This document shows, piece by piece, positions 43,291 through 51,729 of a stretch of 64,000 bases of DNA. Source of the stretch: a virus; the IMG/VR virus record IMGVR_UViG_3300001097_000002, positions 1 through 64,000 of that record. One strand, given 5' to 3'. The notes under the pieces are model-generated. The model made no database searches. It saw only the letters and a list, made by a program, of their open reading frames with translations, and was not told the origin of the DNA. The position numbers and the translations under genes were made by a program. Position 1 is the first letter of the stretch, and each line of letters starts with the position of its first letter.

Positions 43291-43999
43291 CTTTAATCAT
43301 ATCCTCTCTGAGAGCATATAACTTTTGTAACTCTCTTTCGCTGTCTTTCATACCACTCTTAATAACACTACGAGTATCAAACAAGTTTTCCATAGTGGCT
43401 GCAATAACACCAATTTTGTCTTTTGAATACAATGTACCATTAGCAGCAAGGCAATAATCTTTTTCGTGTGCTATTTTGGTACTATATTTCATATCTATCA
43501 TACTGTTTAATATATCGTCTACGTGCTCCTTTGATTTCATCACAAGAGTTTCAGCGCTCATGTTTAGCATCATTATGATAGATGGATACAAGCTTTTTAA
43601 ATCGCCACTAACAACCCAGTCAGTGCGTCCTAATACAGGTTCTTTAACGTGACCACCCATATAACTTTCACCGCCCTCAGCGTATACTTTAGGAGGTATG
43701 ACAATGCTATCTCTATCAAGTCTAGCGTAAATCATATTGTCCCATGGTTGCACGGTTGCAAAAATATCACTTGGGTTACTACGGCTTACGTGTGCAAATG
43801 ATAACGCCACCTGAATAAAGTTTAGCTTGTTATCAAGTTTAGATATTAATACAGTATCAGTCTCGTTATAGTCAATAAATGTGTTGAAGCTGTCCTGTTT
43901 AACTTTTTGGTTAACATCATCATATAATTTCTTAAGCTGTTCAAAACTCAACTTGTCAAGATGGTTCTCGACAAGCATTTCATACTTTTTTAAATTCAT
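43277..43999 (-). CDS. 43: DNA polymerase gp43 middle piece
   Basis: 240 residues. Carries exonuclease motif III YNETDTVL (Asp48) and polymerase motif A GDLKSLYPSI (132-141), plus MSAETL as in T4 (ISPETI). The N-terminal 30 residues (LKKYEMLVENHLDKLSFEQL) are helical and may replace the join with the N-terminal piece, 5.5 kb away. No intein residues are seen at either end, so the parts probably assemble non-covalently, as in Aeromonas phages with split gene 43. Confidence 0.85.
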   Translation of the reverse strand: MNLKKYEMLVENHLDKLSFEQLKKLYDDVNQKVKQDSFNTFIDYNETDTVLISKLDNKLNFIQVALSFAHVSRSNPSDIFATVQPWDNMIYARLDRDSIVIPPKVYAEGGESYMGGHVKEPVLGRTDWVVSGDLKSLYPSIIMMLNMSAETLVMKSKEHVDDILNSMIDMKYSTKIAHEKDYCLAANGTLYSKDKIGVIAATMENLFDTRSVIKSGMKDSERELQKLYALREDMIKDGIK

Positions 44000-44020
44000 A
44001 TATCACCAATGTTAGATGTT

Positions 44021-44052
44021 AAAAAAGGGCACCTAATTATTATAGGCGCCCA
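44021..44052 (-). terminator. Terminator just before the polymerase middle piece
   Basis: GGGC(G)CCTATA pairs with TATTAGG(T)GCCC-type arms, followed on the minus strand by TTTTTT; ends the 44090 gene 22 bases upstream of ATG 43999. Confidence 0.7.
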
Positions 44053-44089
44053 TTAGTATAACATAAAATTTTATAATAGCAAGATATAA

Positions 44090-44350
44090 TTAGATTTGCA
44101 ATTTCAATTTATTAGCAGCACAATACGCACGCATAGCTTCATCAAGCAAAAGTTTATTATAACCAATCTCTATTGAATACATGTCATTTACTAGCACCAG
44201 CGGCACTAAATTACCTTTCATATCAACATTAACCTTTGCGATAGGTTTTATATTAGTATCAAAAGTTGTCTTAGTTATATATTTCATATCATGGTTTTTA
44301 TCAAAATGATATAGAATGATAAAATCATCTGCGTTTGGTTTGTAGCTCAT
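44090..44350 (-). CDS. Hypothetical protein (86 aa)
   Basis: ATG 44350 follows TTGGAGTATTAT. Small soluble protein, unknown; one of the genes inserted between polymerase pieces. Confidence 0.6.
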   Translation of the reverse strand: MSYKPNADDFIILYHFDKNHDMKYITKTTFDTNIKPIAKVNVDMKGNLVPLVLVNDMYSIEIGYNKLLLDEAMRAYCAANKLKLQI

Positions 44351-44377
44351 ATAATACTCCAAATAATAAATTAGTTT

Positions 44378-44992
44378 TTATAGATAGTCTACGATAGTAT
44401 TACCTGGCGTTCCGAACATAATTTTCGTATGTTGACCACCACCAAGTTCACGACTGTAAAAATACTCTGCTAGCTCTGGATACTTCTTAGGATAAGCCGG
44501 GTCGACATGTTCAGTGTTCAGTTTCTTACCTAGAATATCGCGTGCGTCATCAACTGTCTGTGCATACTTAATCGCTTCTGACATACCAATTGAGCGCACA
44601 ACAAATTTGAGCATACCGGCACTAGTTTCACCCATTGAACGGTCAAATTCATTAGATACCAAATCAGCCAACGCAATCGCGCCTTGCTTTGTTTGGTTTG
44701 TGAAACTAGCTACTGACTTACGACCATTTTTGTCTTTGTACAACTTACCGGCAATGATTTCACCGTTTTTTCGAATCAGTTTCCAAAACGTAATATTAAG
44801 CATATCTTCAGGACTATCAAAACCAGACCCTTTAATACCACCAATCTTAGCATATGAGCGTTGAACTAAGTCCCATACTACTAACTTGTGTTTTTCTTTC
44901 TTCTCGTTATCACCAATGATATTAATGTAACGTTCGTTAAGGTCGTTACCACTATCGCGTTCATGTAAGTAATCTTCAAATGCAACTGTCAT
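44378..44992 (-). CDS. Putative internal head protein with capsid-targeting-like leader
   Basis: 204 residues. AAAGGA precedes ATG. N-terminus MTVAFEDYLHE|R. The body (VVWDLVQRSYAKIGGIKGSG, FWKLIRKNGEIIAGKLYKDK, DRSMGETSAGMLKF) belongs to a family seen in large phages and may be GNAT-like, but this is uncertain. The final third (HTKIMFGTPG) could be another small domain. Confidence 0.65.
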   Translation of the reverse strand: MTVAFEDYLHERDSGNDLNERYINIIGDNEKKEKHKLVVWDLVQRSYAKIGGIKGSGFDSPEDMLNITFWKLIRKNGEIIAGKLYKDKNGRKSVASFTNQTKQGAIALADLVSNEFDRSMGETSAGMLKFVVRSIGMSEAIKYAQTVDDARDILGKKLNTEHVDPAYPKKYPELAEYFYSRELGGGQHTKIMFGTPGNTIVDYL

Positions 44993-45014
44993 TATTTATT
45001 CCTTTCTTAGTTTA

Positions 45015-45539
45015 TCAAGATAATACTGGATATTTATACTTTCCGACGTCCTGAATCCCATCAATTATATCAGGGGTCCGGCAAATACGATGGTGTCCAT
45101 TGTCAAAGTATTTAACGTCATAGTTATCAGGGAAGTTATCAAATACGGCTTTAACTCCATTGTAATCAATGACTTCATCATCTTTCTCAACCAATACAGC
45201 AACATCTGCCTTACTTGGAATGAATTTAGTATTGTCATCGCAAATCTCAGGACGGTTCAATGTTGGGTTAATACAAGGACTAATCAATACCGCATTATGT
45301 CCATATTTTACACTCATTGCGTTTGCAATGTAAGCGCCCATACTGTGACCAACAACAATAACGTCTTCATAATCACTCAAATCTTCAACCGCTTTACTAG
45401 CAATTGCGAGGGCGTTCTCCAAGCCATCATCATAGTCGATTGCAACAGCAACCTTATTAGTGAAAATGATATTAGTGAATTTGTCAGTATTAACACTACT
45501 GCCATATCCGTGAAAAAACAAAATGATAGAATCTTTCAT
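45015..45539 (-). CDS. Alpha/beta-hydrolase (YqiA-like esterase)
   Basis: 174 residues. LFFHGYGSS (oxyanion loop), VVGHSMGAYIA (nucleophile Ser), KDDEVIDY (Asp) and FDNGHHR (His) give a complete catalytic triad. Similar in size to UPF0227/YqiA esterases. Substrate unknown. AAGGAGAT before ATG. Confidence 0.82.
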   Translation of the reverse strand: MKDSIILFFHGYGSSVNTDKFTNIIFTNKVAVAIDYDDGLENALAIASKAVEDLSDYEDVIVVGHSMGAYIANAMSVKYGHNAVLISPCINPTLNRPEICDDNTKFIPSKADVAVLVEKDDEVIDYNGVKAVFDNFPDNYDVKYFDNGHHRICRTPDIIDGIQDVGKYKYPVLS

Positions 45540-45601
45540 TAACTTATCTCCTTAAAGATTTATTATAACATAATATATACTATGGCACAACCGTAGAACC
45601 C

Positions 45602-46006
45602 TTACAATTGCGCGTATGTGAAATCATCAAGTTCATCAATAACACATTGTAAACCATTATCTTTGAAACGGTTGTAAAAGTAATTAACTTCCTTTGAACT
45701 CAAATTATACCCTATGGATAAATCATGAAGAAACTTAGAAGTTAGTTTTGATTTCTTGGAATTATACTCGCACACGGCCGCTTTAAAGTCATCTTCAGCA
45801 ACGACAACTTCGCGCACTGAATAATCAATAACAGTTTCGCGGACAATGGCTTTTTTAACGCCTAACATATCATAGTAAACATATGCACCTTCAACCGTTT
45901 CGCGCATGCCTACAACTCGACCTAACTTGTAATAGTAGATGGTTGTGAACATTGACTGTGTTGGTACTGGTGTATCGTTCATTGTATATTTATCTAAGTT
46001 ATTCAT
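45602..46006 (-). CDS. Hypothetical protein (134 aa)
   Basis: ATG 46006 after AGGAGAATTATT. Residues 95-134 (SIGYNLSSKEVNYFYNRF) are helical and could form a helix-turn-helix. Unknown. Confidence 0.55.
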   Translation of the reverse strand: MNNLDKYTMNDTPVPTQSMFTTIYYYKLGRVVGMRETVEGAYVYYDMLGVKKAIVRETVIDYSVREVVVAEDDFKAAVCEYNSKKSKLTSKFLHDLSIGYNLSSKEVNYFYNRFKDNGLQCVIDELDDFTYAQL

Positions 46007-46066
46007 AATAATTCTCCTATCATTTAAACTGTTTCTCAAAACTACCACTAAATTATATAACAGCCA

Positions 46067-46103
46067 CAAAAAAGTGTAAAGCTATATTACATAACTTTAC
46101 ACT
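46067..46103 (-). terminator. Terminator (minus)
   Basis: AGTGTAAAG pairs with CTTTACACT; minus-strand T-run follows. Ends the 46116 gene. Confidence 0.75.
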
Positions 46104-46115
46104 CAATGATTTAAA

Positions 46116-46547
46116 TTAAATTGTTTCGACTGATTGATAATCAATAACAGTAATAGGTACAGGTTTAACTTCAAAGTATTCAGTACCGTCAGTATCAAAT
46201 CCGTAATAACTTTCGTAATACCCGTGACATAACAGATATCTACCACTAGGCATATGTTTTACTACTTGTTCCCAATGGTCACCGTCGCCTTCTCCGCCTT
46301 GACGCCTAACAATTTCGTATAACGTTTTTTCATCAAACGCACGTAACTTGTCTTCTAGCGCATCAGTACGTTCTCGCATTTCTACTCTATCGTCACCGTT
46401 AGTTTCAACAAAATCACTAAATTGATACATAAATTCGTCTGCAAAAAATACTCTAAGCTCATTCATAACATCTTTAAAAGTTTCAAATGATAATTCTTTA
46501 CCATGTACCATTTCTTCAAGTGTGCTGATAACGTCTTCGAATTCCAT
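46116..46547 (-). CDS. Hypothetical protein (143 aa)
   Basis: Helical acidic N-terminal part, C-terminal GHWEQVVKHMPSGRYLLCHG...FEVKPVPITVIDY. The end EVKPV-x-x-V/I is also found at the end of the 48756 protein (EVKPVTRVIYEY), suggesting a shared small domain. Confidence 0.6.
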   Translation of the reverse strand: MEFEDVISTLEEMVHGKELSFETFKDVMNELRVFFADEFMYQFSDFVETNGDDRVEMRERTDALEDKLRAFDEKTLYEIVRRQGGEGDGDHWEQVVKHMPSGRYLLCHGYYESYYGFDTDGTEYFEVKPVPITVIDYQSVETI

Positions 46548-46602
46548 AGTGTTTTCCTTTTTGATAAAATTATATGTTACTAGTTTTTAACTACATTGTC
46601 AA

Positions 46603-46950
46603 TTATAATATATAGCAATCTGCACTATCAAGATGATACTTATTAACCATTACTTTTTCCTGTATTACTTTATCCCATTTATCATGTACCCACATTTCAC
46701 TATACAGTTCTTCAAAGCGCGATTGTTGATAATACTCGCCACTGACTTTATCAACATATATGTTAAAGTCAAAATAACTGCCGTGTTCAAATGACTCTAC
46801 ATATTCCATGCGCTCGTCAAACGCATTGACATCATCCATGAGCAAATAGCAAACAGTTACATCATATGCAAACTTTGTGCGTAATACCAGTAAGACTTCT
46901 TGTGGTAGCATATATTCACGGTTAATAAAACGATTATATAATTCTCTCAT
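46603..46950 (-). CDS. Hypothetical protein (115 aa)
   Basis: Soluble, aromatic and acidic. Start lies just after the stop of the 50-residue gene upstream. Unknown. Confidence 0.6.
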   Translation of the reverse strand: MRELYNRFINREYMLPQEVLLVLRTKFAYDVTVCYLLMDDVNAFDERMEYVESFEHGSYFDFNIYVDKVSGEYYQQSRFEELYSEMWVHDKWDKVIQEKVMVNKYHLDSADCYIL

Positions 46951-46959
46951 AACATAAGC

Positions 46960-47112
46960 CTAAATGTTGGTGTATTGGGTAACAGTAACTTCAGCGGTTT
47001 CGTATTGATATAATTGCACCAAATCAATGCAACAACCATCCATCAACACAAATAACATATCATCACGTGCTAGTTCTTTGTTGTTTAAGAAATCGTTAAT
47101 TAAGTTTTTCAT
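46960..47112 (-). CDS. Small hypothetical protein (50 aa)
   Basis: MKNLINDFLNNKELARDDML start; its ATG overlaps the preceding TGA (ATGA), so translation is coupled. Confidence 0.5.
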   Translation of the reverse strand: MKNLINDFLNNKELARDDMLFVLMDGCCIDLVQLYQYETAEVTVTQYTNI

Positions 47113-47449
47113 AATGTTCGACACTCGTATTGTACATTTACAAGCTCTACTTTATCCCAATACTCCCAGTTTTCTGCTGTGCCATTAAGTCTATATAAGA
47201 AACCAAATGATTTAATGATAATATAGTTATAAGGCCCTTCCATTGATACGTCAATAATTTCAATGGTGTCAAGTGAAATAACATGATGCATATATTTACA
47301 TGCGTCTGTCATCAATTTCTTATCTCTTACATCAAACAGAACATTATTGTTTAAAAATTCAGCACCACTAAACTATGTTCAACAGACATTCTGGCGCACA
47401 CGATGTGACGTTGTTCTTTTGATAATCCTGCTAATTCATAACTACTCAT
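47109..47449 (-). pseudogene. Hypothetical gene interrupted by one frameshift
   Basis: ATG 47449 has the good site GGAGAATGATT and encodes 32 residues (MSSYELAGLSKEQRHIVCAR...) to a TAA at 47351. The -1 frame then continues as SGAEFLNNNVLFDVRDKKLM through to 47109. The second part alone would have to start at ATG 47312 with a poor site. A single base change near 47365 splits one gene of about 113 codons. Confidence 0.55.
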
Positions 47450-47489
47450 AATCATTCTCCAATAATAAAATTTATATTAAACAGTATTG

Positions 47490-47861
47490 CTAGTACGGAG
47501 TATATACTGTTATTGTTTTTTCATGCGGCATAACTCTAGTCCAATTACCTATTTCGTATGATAGTGTATCGTATATCCTGTTAGGATACGTAAACATATA
47601 ATATACATCAGTATGTATACATTGCACAACTAAACAATCCTCTTCATCATCATCGCTACCTATAGACTCATATTCAAACATATTCCAAAATGCTTCATAT
47701 AGTAACGAATGGTTAACAATAATATCATCAACGATTACCGTCTCAATTGTATCAGCATCATTTAAATCAATTTTTACAAGCGTGTTTAACAAATCAAGCA
47801 AGTCAATATTTTGCATTCTTTCATTTGCTAAAAACAAACCTAGTCTATCTAAAATATTCAT
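47490..47861 (-). CDS. Hypothetical protein (123 aa)
   Basis: CATTGGAGTTTTCATT leader. Acidic (DDDEEDC) soluble protein; overlaps the next upstream gene by 4 bases. Unknown. Confidence 0.6.
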   Translation of the reverse strand: MNILDRLGLFLANERMQNIDLLDLLNTLVKIDLNDADTIETVIVDDIIVNHSLLYEAFWNMFEYESIGSDDDEEDCLVVQCIHTDVYYMFTYPNRIYDTLSYEIGNWTRVMPHEKTITVYTPY

Positions 47862-48769
47862 AATGAAAACTCCAATGATAAAATTTTACGATAATAGAAC
47901 GGGTCAAATGCATCAATAATATCTGAGTAATTATCAATAGCAAACGCTCTAAAGAAACCACTTGCTAAGTCAGTACATACACGCATCAATGCCCACATAA
48001 AAGAGCTTCTAGCGTAATATTCTTTACTGTCATTTACTAGTTTTGGAATGATGCATCGTTCACTAGCAATCACGTAACACTCTTCTAATACAGTTTGCAC
48101 TTTTTCTAATTGTGTGAACTTATTCCATAAATGCTTGTAACATAACACTTCTCCGTTCTTCTGCATTTTATTATACATGGGTTTATCATTATGTGCAAAC
48201 ACTTCATGCAAATAATCATGTTCGATATATTTCTTAACACCATCATCAAAAAAATGTTCTTTAGTAACATTTAGTTTAGGCAACTTTTGCGCACCAAGTC
48301 GCAAGTCTGTATCAATTCTTTGCGTTCTGATTAACTCGCTCACTGTGTATGCGCTTGTTCCATATTGTTCATCATCAGTTAAACCACGTACTCGGTTTAA
48401 CTGTACGAGGTCACTCATATGCTTATCCCATTTACGCATACGTTGGTGGATATGACCACGTTTGATAATGTATAGCATAGTTGTATCAGCAAGGCTAATA
48501 GGCGCCCTGTAATAGGCGTTATATAGCTCTGCTAGTGTATTATCATATGCTACCAATAGTTCAATACGCTGCTCACCATCATTAAATGGGATAATGCTGT
48601 CTTTAGATATCTTATCCCTAAAACGATACGGAATGTCTTTTGGCATAACCACAACATCCAAATCAGCTTTTGTTCTATCATCAAGAACAGTAATCGCTTG
48701 GCTACCAACAACAATACCGTTATAAATACCGTTACTATGTAACAGCGCTTTTATATCATGAATATTCAT
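47858..48769 (-). CDS. Nucleotidyltransferase-fold phage protein
   Basis: 303 residues. The N-terminal IVVGSQAITVLDD...ADLDVVVMP is the GS...DxD signature of polymerase-beta-type nucleotidyltransferases, followed by a helical domain (HEVFAHNDKPMYNKMQKN) typical of phage DUF7275 proteins. The substrate (tRNA, protein or small molecule) is unknown. AAGGGTGAT before ATG. Confidence 0.7.
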   Translation of the reverse strand: MNIHDIKALLHSNGIYNGIVVGSQAITVLDDRTKADLDVVVMPKDIPYRFRDKISKDSIIPFNDGEQRIELLVAYDNTLAELYNAYYRAPISLADTTMLYIIKRGHIHQRMRKWDKHMSDLVQLNRVRGLTDDEQYGTSAYTVSELIRTQRIDTDLRLGAQKLPKLNVTKEHFFDDGVKKYIEHDYLHEVFAHNDKPMYNKMQKNGEVLCYKHLWNKFTQLEKVQTVLEECYVIASERCIIPKLVNDSKEYYARSSFMWALMRVCTDLASGFFRAFAIDNYSDIIDAFDPFYYRKILSLEFSL

Positions 48770-49037
48770 AAATCACCCTTGTTACTGGTTTAACTTCATA
48801 CCATTCTTGTTCGTTGAATATGATGTGTGTACCATTGCGTGTATGTTGATAATAGCCGTTTTGTCGATAATGTTTACCATCATATGTGATAATCATATAC
48901 GCTTGACTATCAGTCAATATTTCTATAGCCGTACATTCAGCGCGTTCAACCATGGTATCATTAATCATGACACCATATTCAACGCTTGCGTGAACTAGAT
49001 GTTTATTGAGTTTATCCAAAAATTCGTCCTGTAACAT
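48756..49037 (-). CDS. Hypothetical protein (93 aa)
   Basis: GGAGGG before ATG. Beta-rich C-terminus ending EVKPVTRVIYEYS, shared with the 46116 protein. Overlaps the nucleotidyltransferase gene. Confidence 0.6.
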   Translation of the reverse strand: MLQDEFLDKLNKHLVHASVEYGVMINDTMVERAECTAIEILTDSQAYMIITYDGKHYRQNGYYQHTRNGTHIIFNEQEWYEVKPVTRVIYEYS

Positions 49038-49048
49038 AATCCCTCCAA

Positions 49049-49084
49049 TAAAAAAGTGACATACGAAATCATCTTATGCCACAA
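49049..49084 (-). terminator. Terminator (minus)
   Basis: GTGGCATA pairs with TATGTCAC (one mismatch), then TTTTTT on the minus strand; ends the polymerase N-piece transcript. Confidence 0.6.
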
Positions 49085-49115
49085 TTATAACAAATTATTG
49101 ATGCGCTGTAAAGGT

Positions 49116-49520
49116 CTAAAACAAATCAACTATATTCTCAGAAAGTATTCTTGCGAAATCACCATCTAACGGTTTTGAGTTATACACCATATTGTGCTTG
49201 ATTTCAGCAATTGACAATCCTGACGGTTTAGATAGTTCTACTGCTAATGCGTTAACATTTCGCAGCGCAACATCATTAATTATATTATCCTCGTTTTCTG
49301 CGCAATACTCCCATAATGTCATCAGTAATTCAGTAGTCATCATTTCAGCATATGCTAAGTTTTTAAACTGATAAGACATAACAATTGCTCTGGCGGTTGG
49401 CCTATACATTGTAACCGATACACCACTAAAATTTGATAATTGCATCGCCACTTCTATTTGATATTGTAGGCTAACAATCAAGTCGCCATCATCAAACTTA
49501 ACAATTTCTTTAAATGTCAT
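49116..49520 (-). CDS. Hypothetical protein (134 aa)
   Basis: GGAGGAGAACA before ATG; the start overlaps the end of the polymerase N-piece by 11 bases. Helical. Unknown. Confidence 0.6.
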   Translation of the reverse strand: MTFKEIVKFDDGDLIVSLQYQIEVAMQLSNFSGVSVTMYRPTARAIVMSYQFKNLAYAEMMTTELLMTLWEYCAENEDNIINDVALRNVNALAVELSKPSGLSIAEIKHNMVYNSKPLDGDFARILSENIVDLF

Positions 49521-50709
49521 TGTTCTCCTCCAACATCATATCAAGTCTTGTGGCAACCATAGTTCTAATCCTTGCCCATCGGTCTTTTTCTGGTAGTTCT
49601 TCAATGTTTGTTTCTTCTGGTAGTTCTTCAATGTTTGTTTCTTCTGGTATATCATACACACCACAATACAAGTTCATTAGACTGTCTTTGTATTCGCTAT
49701 AATTTACTTTTTTCTCGCCAAGCTCAACATCAGAAATATGGTCAAGTGTATATCGTTCTTGCTTAGCCTTTGCGTACTGTTTATATAATGCCATATAGTC
49801 TAAATGAGTAAGACCAAAGATATTATATTCTAATGATGGTGCTCGCTTGTTTTCTTTAATAACGTTCTTACCGTATGCACTAAATGGACTTAGTTTATTA
49901 GTAACAGCGTTACCTACAATCTTTCTAGCGCGAGTTACAAGATATGGTATATCAAATAACACACCAAACCAACTAGTGATAAAGTCAAACTGTTCGTCTA
50001 CAAAAACGTTGATAAATGCCGTAATCAGTTCTTTCTCATTTCTACATTGTAGATACTCAATATCCGATTTTCCAGTATACCCTTTTAATCCAAGTCCGCC
50101 TGTTTTAACAATGTTATGTCCAACGATAACTTGATAGGTGATACTAAGAATTTCAGCAATTGCATCCTCGGGTTTCGGAAAGCCGATGTTCTGGTCAGCA
50201 TACGTAGAGTCTTTATACCAAACCATTTTTTTATAGAACGGGTCCATCACTTTAATATCAGCAAGATTATCGAAGTTTTTAATTTGTTTGTAAAATGCTT
50301 CTTTAGTTGGACCCTTACCTTCTTTATATACAACGGTGTCGAAATTCGTATATGTAAAACCATCACCATGATTAACTTCAATATCAAAGGATATCGTTTT
50401 ATACAAAGGTTCGTCCACGCTTACTTCTTCATACTCCTTTGATATAAATTGCTGTATAGGTGAAGTGTTTCCGAATATATTTTCCATTTGGTTGTTGTGT
50501 ACGAAATCATTAAGCTTATATATAGTATCAAATTCGATACGTTTTAACTTGTCACCATACAAACTAATATAGTCTCCACTTATACTTTTTGTGAATAGTT
50601 CATATGGATAGTTTTTTACAATCTCAATATGACGTTCACCATCTTGTATATAACGATGAAACAGCGTGTCGCCCATTGTTCCCACGAACGTATAATACCG
50701 CTTACTCAT
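49510..50709 (-). CDS. 43: DNA polymerase gp43 N-terminal piece (exonuclease part)
   Basis: 399 residues. Exonuclease motif I ISFDIEVNHGDG and motif II region FDFITSWFGVLFDIPYLV are present; the usual Asn of the NxxxFD motif is Phe or shifted. HLDYMALYKQYAKAKQERYT and DVELGEKKVNYSEYKDSL match the stretch just before motif III, which is encoded on the middle piece. The C-terminus ends with two copies of EETNIEELP from a 27-base tandem repeat (about 49590-49650) and a short helix. It cannot have full exonuclease or polymerase activity alone. Confidence 0.88.
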   Translation of the reverse strand: MSKRYYTFVGTMGDTLFHRYIQDGERHIEIVKNYPYELFTKSISGDYISLYGDKLKRIEFDTIYKLNDFVHNNQMENIFGNTSPIQQFISKEYEEVSVDEPLYKTISFDIEVNHGDGFTYTNFDTVVYKEGKGPTKEAFYKQIKNFDNLADIKVMDPFYKKMVWYKDSTYADQNIGFPKPEDAIAEILSITYQVIVGHNIVKTGGLGLKGYTGKSDIEYLQCRNEKELITAFINVFVDEQFDFITSWFGVLFDIPYLVTRARKIVGNAVTNKLSPFSAYGKNVIKENKRAPSLEYNIFGLTHLDYMALYKQYAKAKQERYTLDHISDVELGEKKVNYSEYKDSLMNLYCGVYDIPEETNIEELPEETNIEELPEKDRWARIRTMVATRLDMMLEENNDI

Positions 50710-50747
50710 TTATAATCCTTAATAGTTAACAGATATACAATTATCAT

Positions 50748-51248
50748 TTAGTCGAACAGATTCTCATTCCATTCACGATGCCCTTCCCTAAATGCCATAT
50801 TCGATTGTGTTTCTCGAACAGAAACTCTATAGCACCACACATTTTTAGCAACTTCTTTACCAAACGCTTCTTCGATAAAAATACCGTTAATGTACTTGTA
50901 CACGAAGTCAGCGATTGATTCACAACCAGTATGCTCAACTTCAGTAATTTTAGCAATACCTAGTTCACCTAATGCTTTAATTTGGTTGTACATTGGGTCA
51001 TCACTACTTAGCAATAAAGTATGGTCAAACCATTCCTCCAACTTTTCTTTAAGTGGTTTCAAACCACCGTATTCTACTTGTCCCCAATTACGTGTATCTA
51101 ATTCATTTGAACCAAAATATAATTTAAAACTAAAACTATATCCATGTATTTTATTACAGTGTGAATCGGCCCTCCATTGTCTGTATGCACACGGAAAAGC
51201 ATCGACATATTCTTTCGTGACTGTGTATTTGTAATTTATGTTATTCAC
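50748..51248 (-). CDS. QueD/6-pyruvoyl-tetrahydropterin synthase-like protein, GTG start
   Basis: 166 residues. SHCNKIHGYSFSFKLYFG holds the zinc His pair of the PTPS/QueD family; FDHTLLL and VEHTGCESIADFVYKYI fit the rest, and VSVRET ends the fold. QueD makes carboxy-tetrahydropterin for 7-deazaguanines, used by some phages to modify DNA. GGGAG precedes the GTG at 51248. No other pathway gene is in the window. Confidence 0.82.
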   Translation of the reverse strand: MNNINYKYTVTKEYVDAFPCAYRQWRADSHCNKIHGYSFSFKLYFGSNELDTRNWGQVEYGGLKPLKEKLEEWFDHTLLLSSDDPMYNQIKALGELGIAKITEVEHTGCESIADFVYKYINGIFIEEAFGKEVAKNVWCYRVSVRETQSNMAFREGHREWNENLFD

Positions 51249-51290
51249 TTATTATCTCCCATTCTGTTAGTTTTTTATCGTTAACTTTTT

Positions 51291-51435
51291 TCATAATTTG
51301 ATATCTGTTAATATTAGTTGCCTGTACACATTCACTTGTTGACACACAAACCAATATGGTGTTTTTACCTTTATGCCTGTTGTTGGTGCTATACCTTTTA
51401 CAAACTCACCATTATTATACACTGTTTTGTATCAT
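51291..51435 (-). pseudogene. Possible frameshifted small gene upstream of the QueD-like gene
   Basis: ATG 51435 has a strong AAAAGGTG site but its frame stops after 6 codons. A neighbouring frame is open to 51291 and reads NGEFVKGIPPTTGIKVKTPY and then WFVCQQVNVYRQL. One base near the AAAA run after the start would restore a 48-codon gene. A 17-codon frame (51241-51294) overlaps its end and the QueD start. Confidence 0.35.
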
Positions 51436-51524
51436 ATTTTCACACCTTTTAATTGATTAGTTAATGCTTATATATAGTAATGCAAAACACGCCTAATGTA
51501 AAGTAAACGTATATCATTAAAACT

Positions 51525-51729
51525 ATTACAAATCTTTACTTGACAATGCTTGACAGGGGTGTTATTCTATCATTTATACAATATGCTTAAGAAATTCTCT
51601 ATACCCTATGCCTCTGGGATATATATATGTTTTATATGCATTCGATAATAATAGTAATGATGCATAACCAAATAGTATAATGTTTTATAGTATAGAAGTA
51701 TGGTCACTCTCAAATGTTAAGTGCCAATA
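51525..51729 (+). repeat. Inverted duplicate, copy B
   Basis: Reverse complement of 11699-11900; see that entry. The copies flank about 39.6 kb. Confidence 0.9.
51540..51568 (+). promoter_or_regulatory. Early promoter of RNA copy B
   Basis: TTGACA, 17-base spacer, TATTCT; start site predicted near 51575. Confidence 0.75.

Noticed and set aside
43277-43999. Split intein joining the polymerase pieces
   Set aside because: The N-piece end has no Cys/Ser intein start and the middle piece does not start with an IntC ending in His-Asn, so trans-splicing is not supported.
11699-51729. Inverted duplicates as ends of a transposon or terminal repeats
   Set aside because: They enclose 39.6 kb of normal T4-like genes, carry promoters and have no transposase or target duplications; a duplicated RNA/regulatory element fits better.
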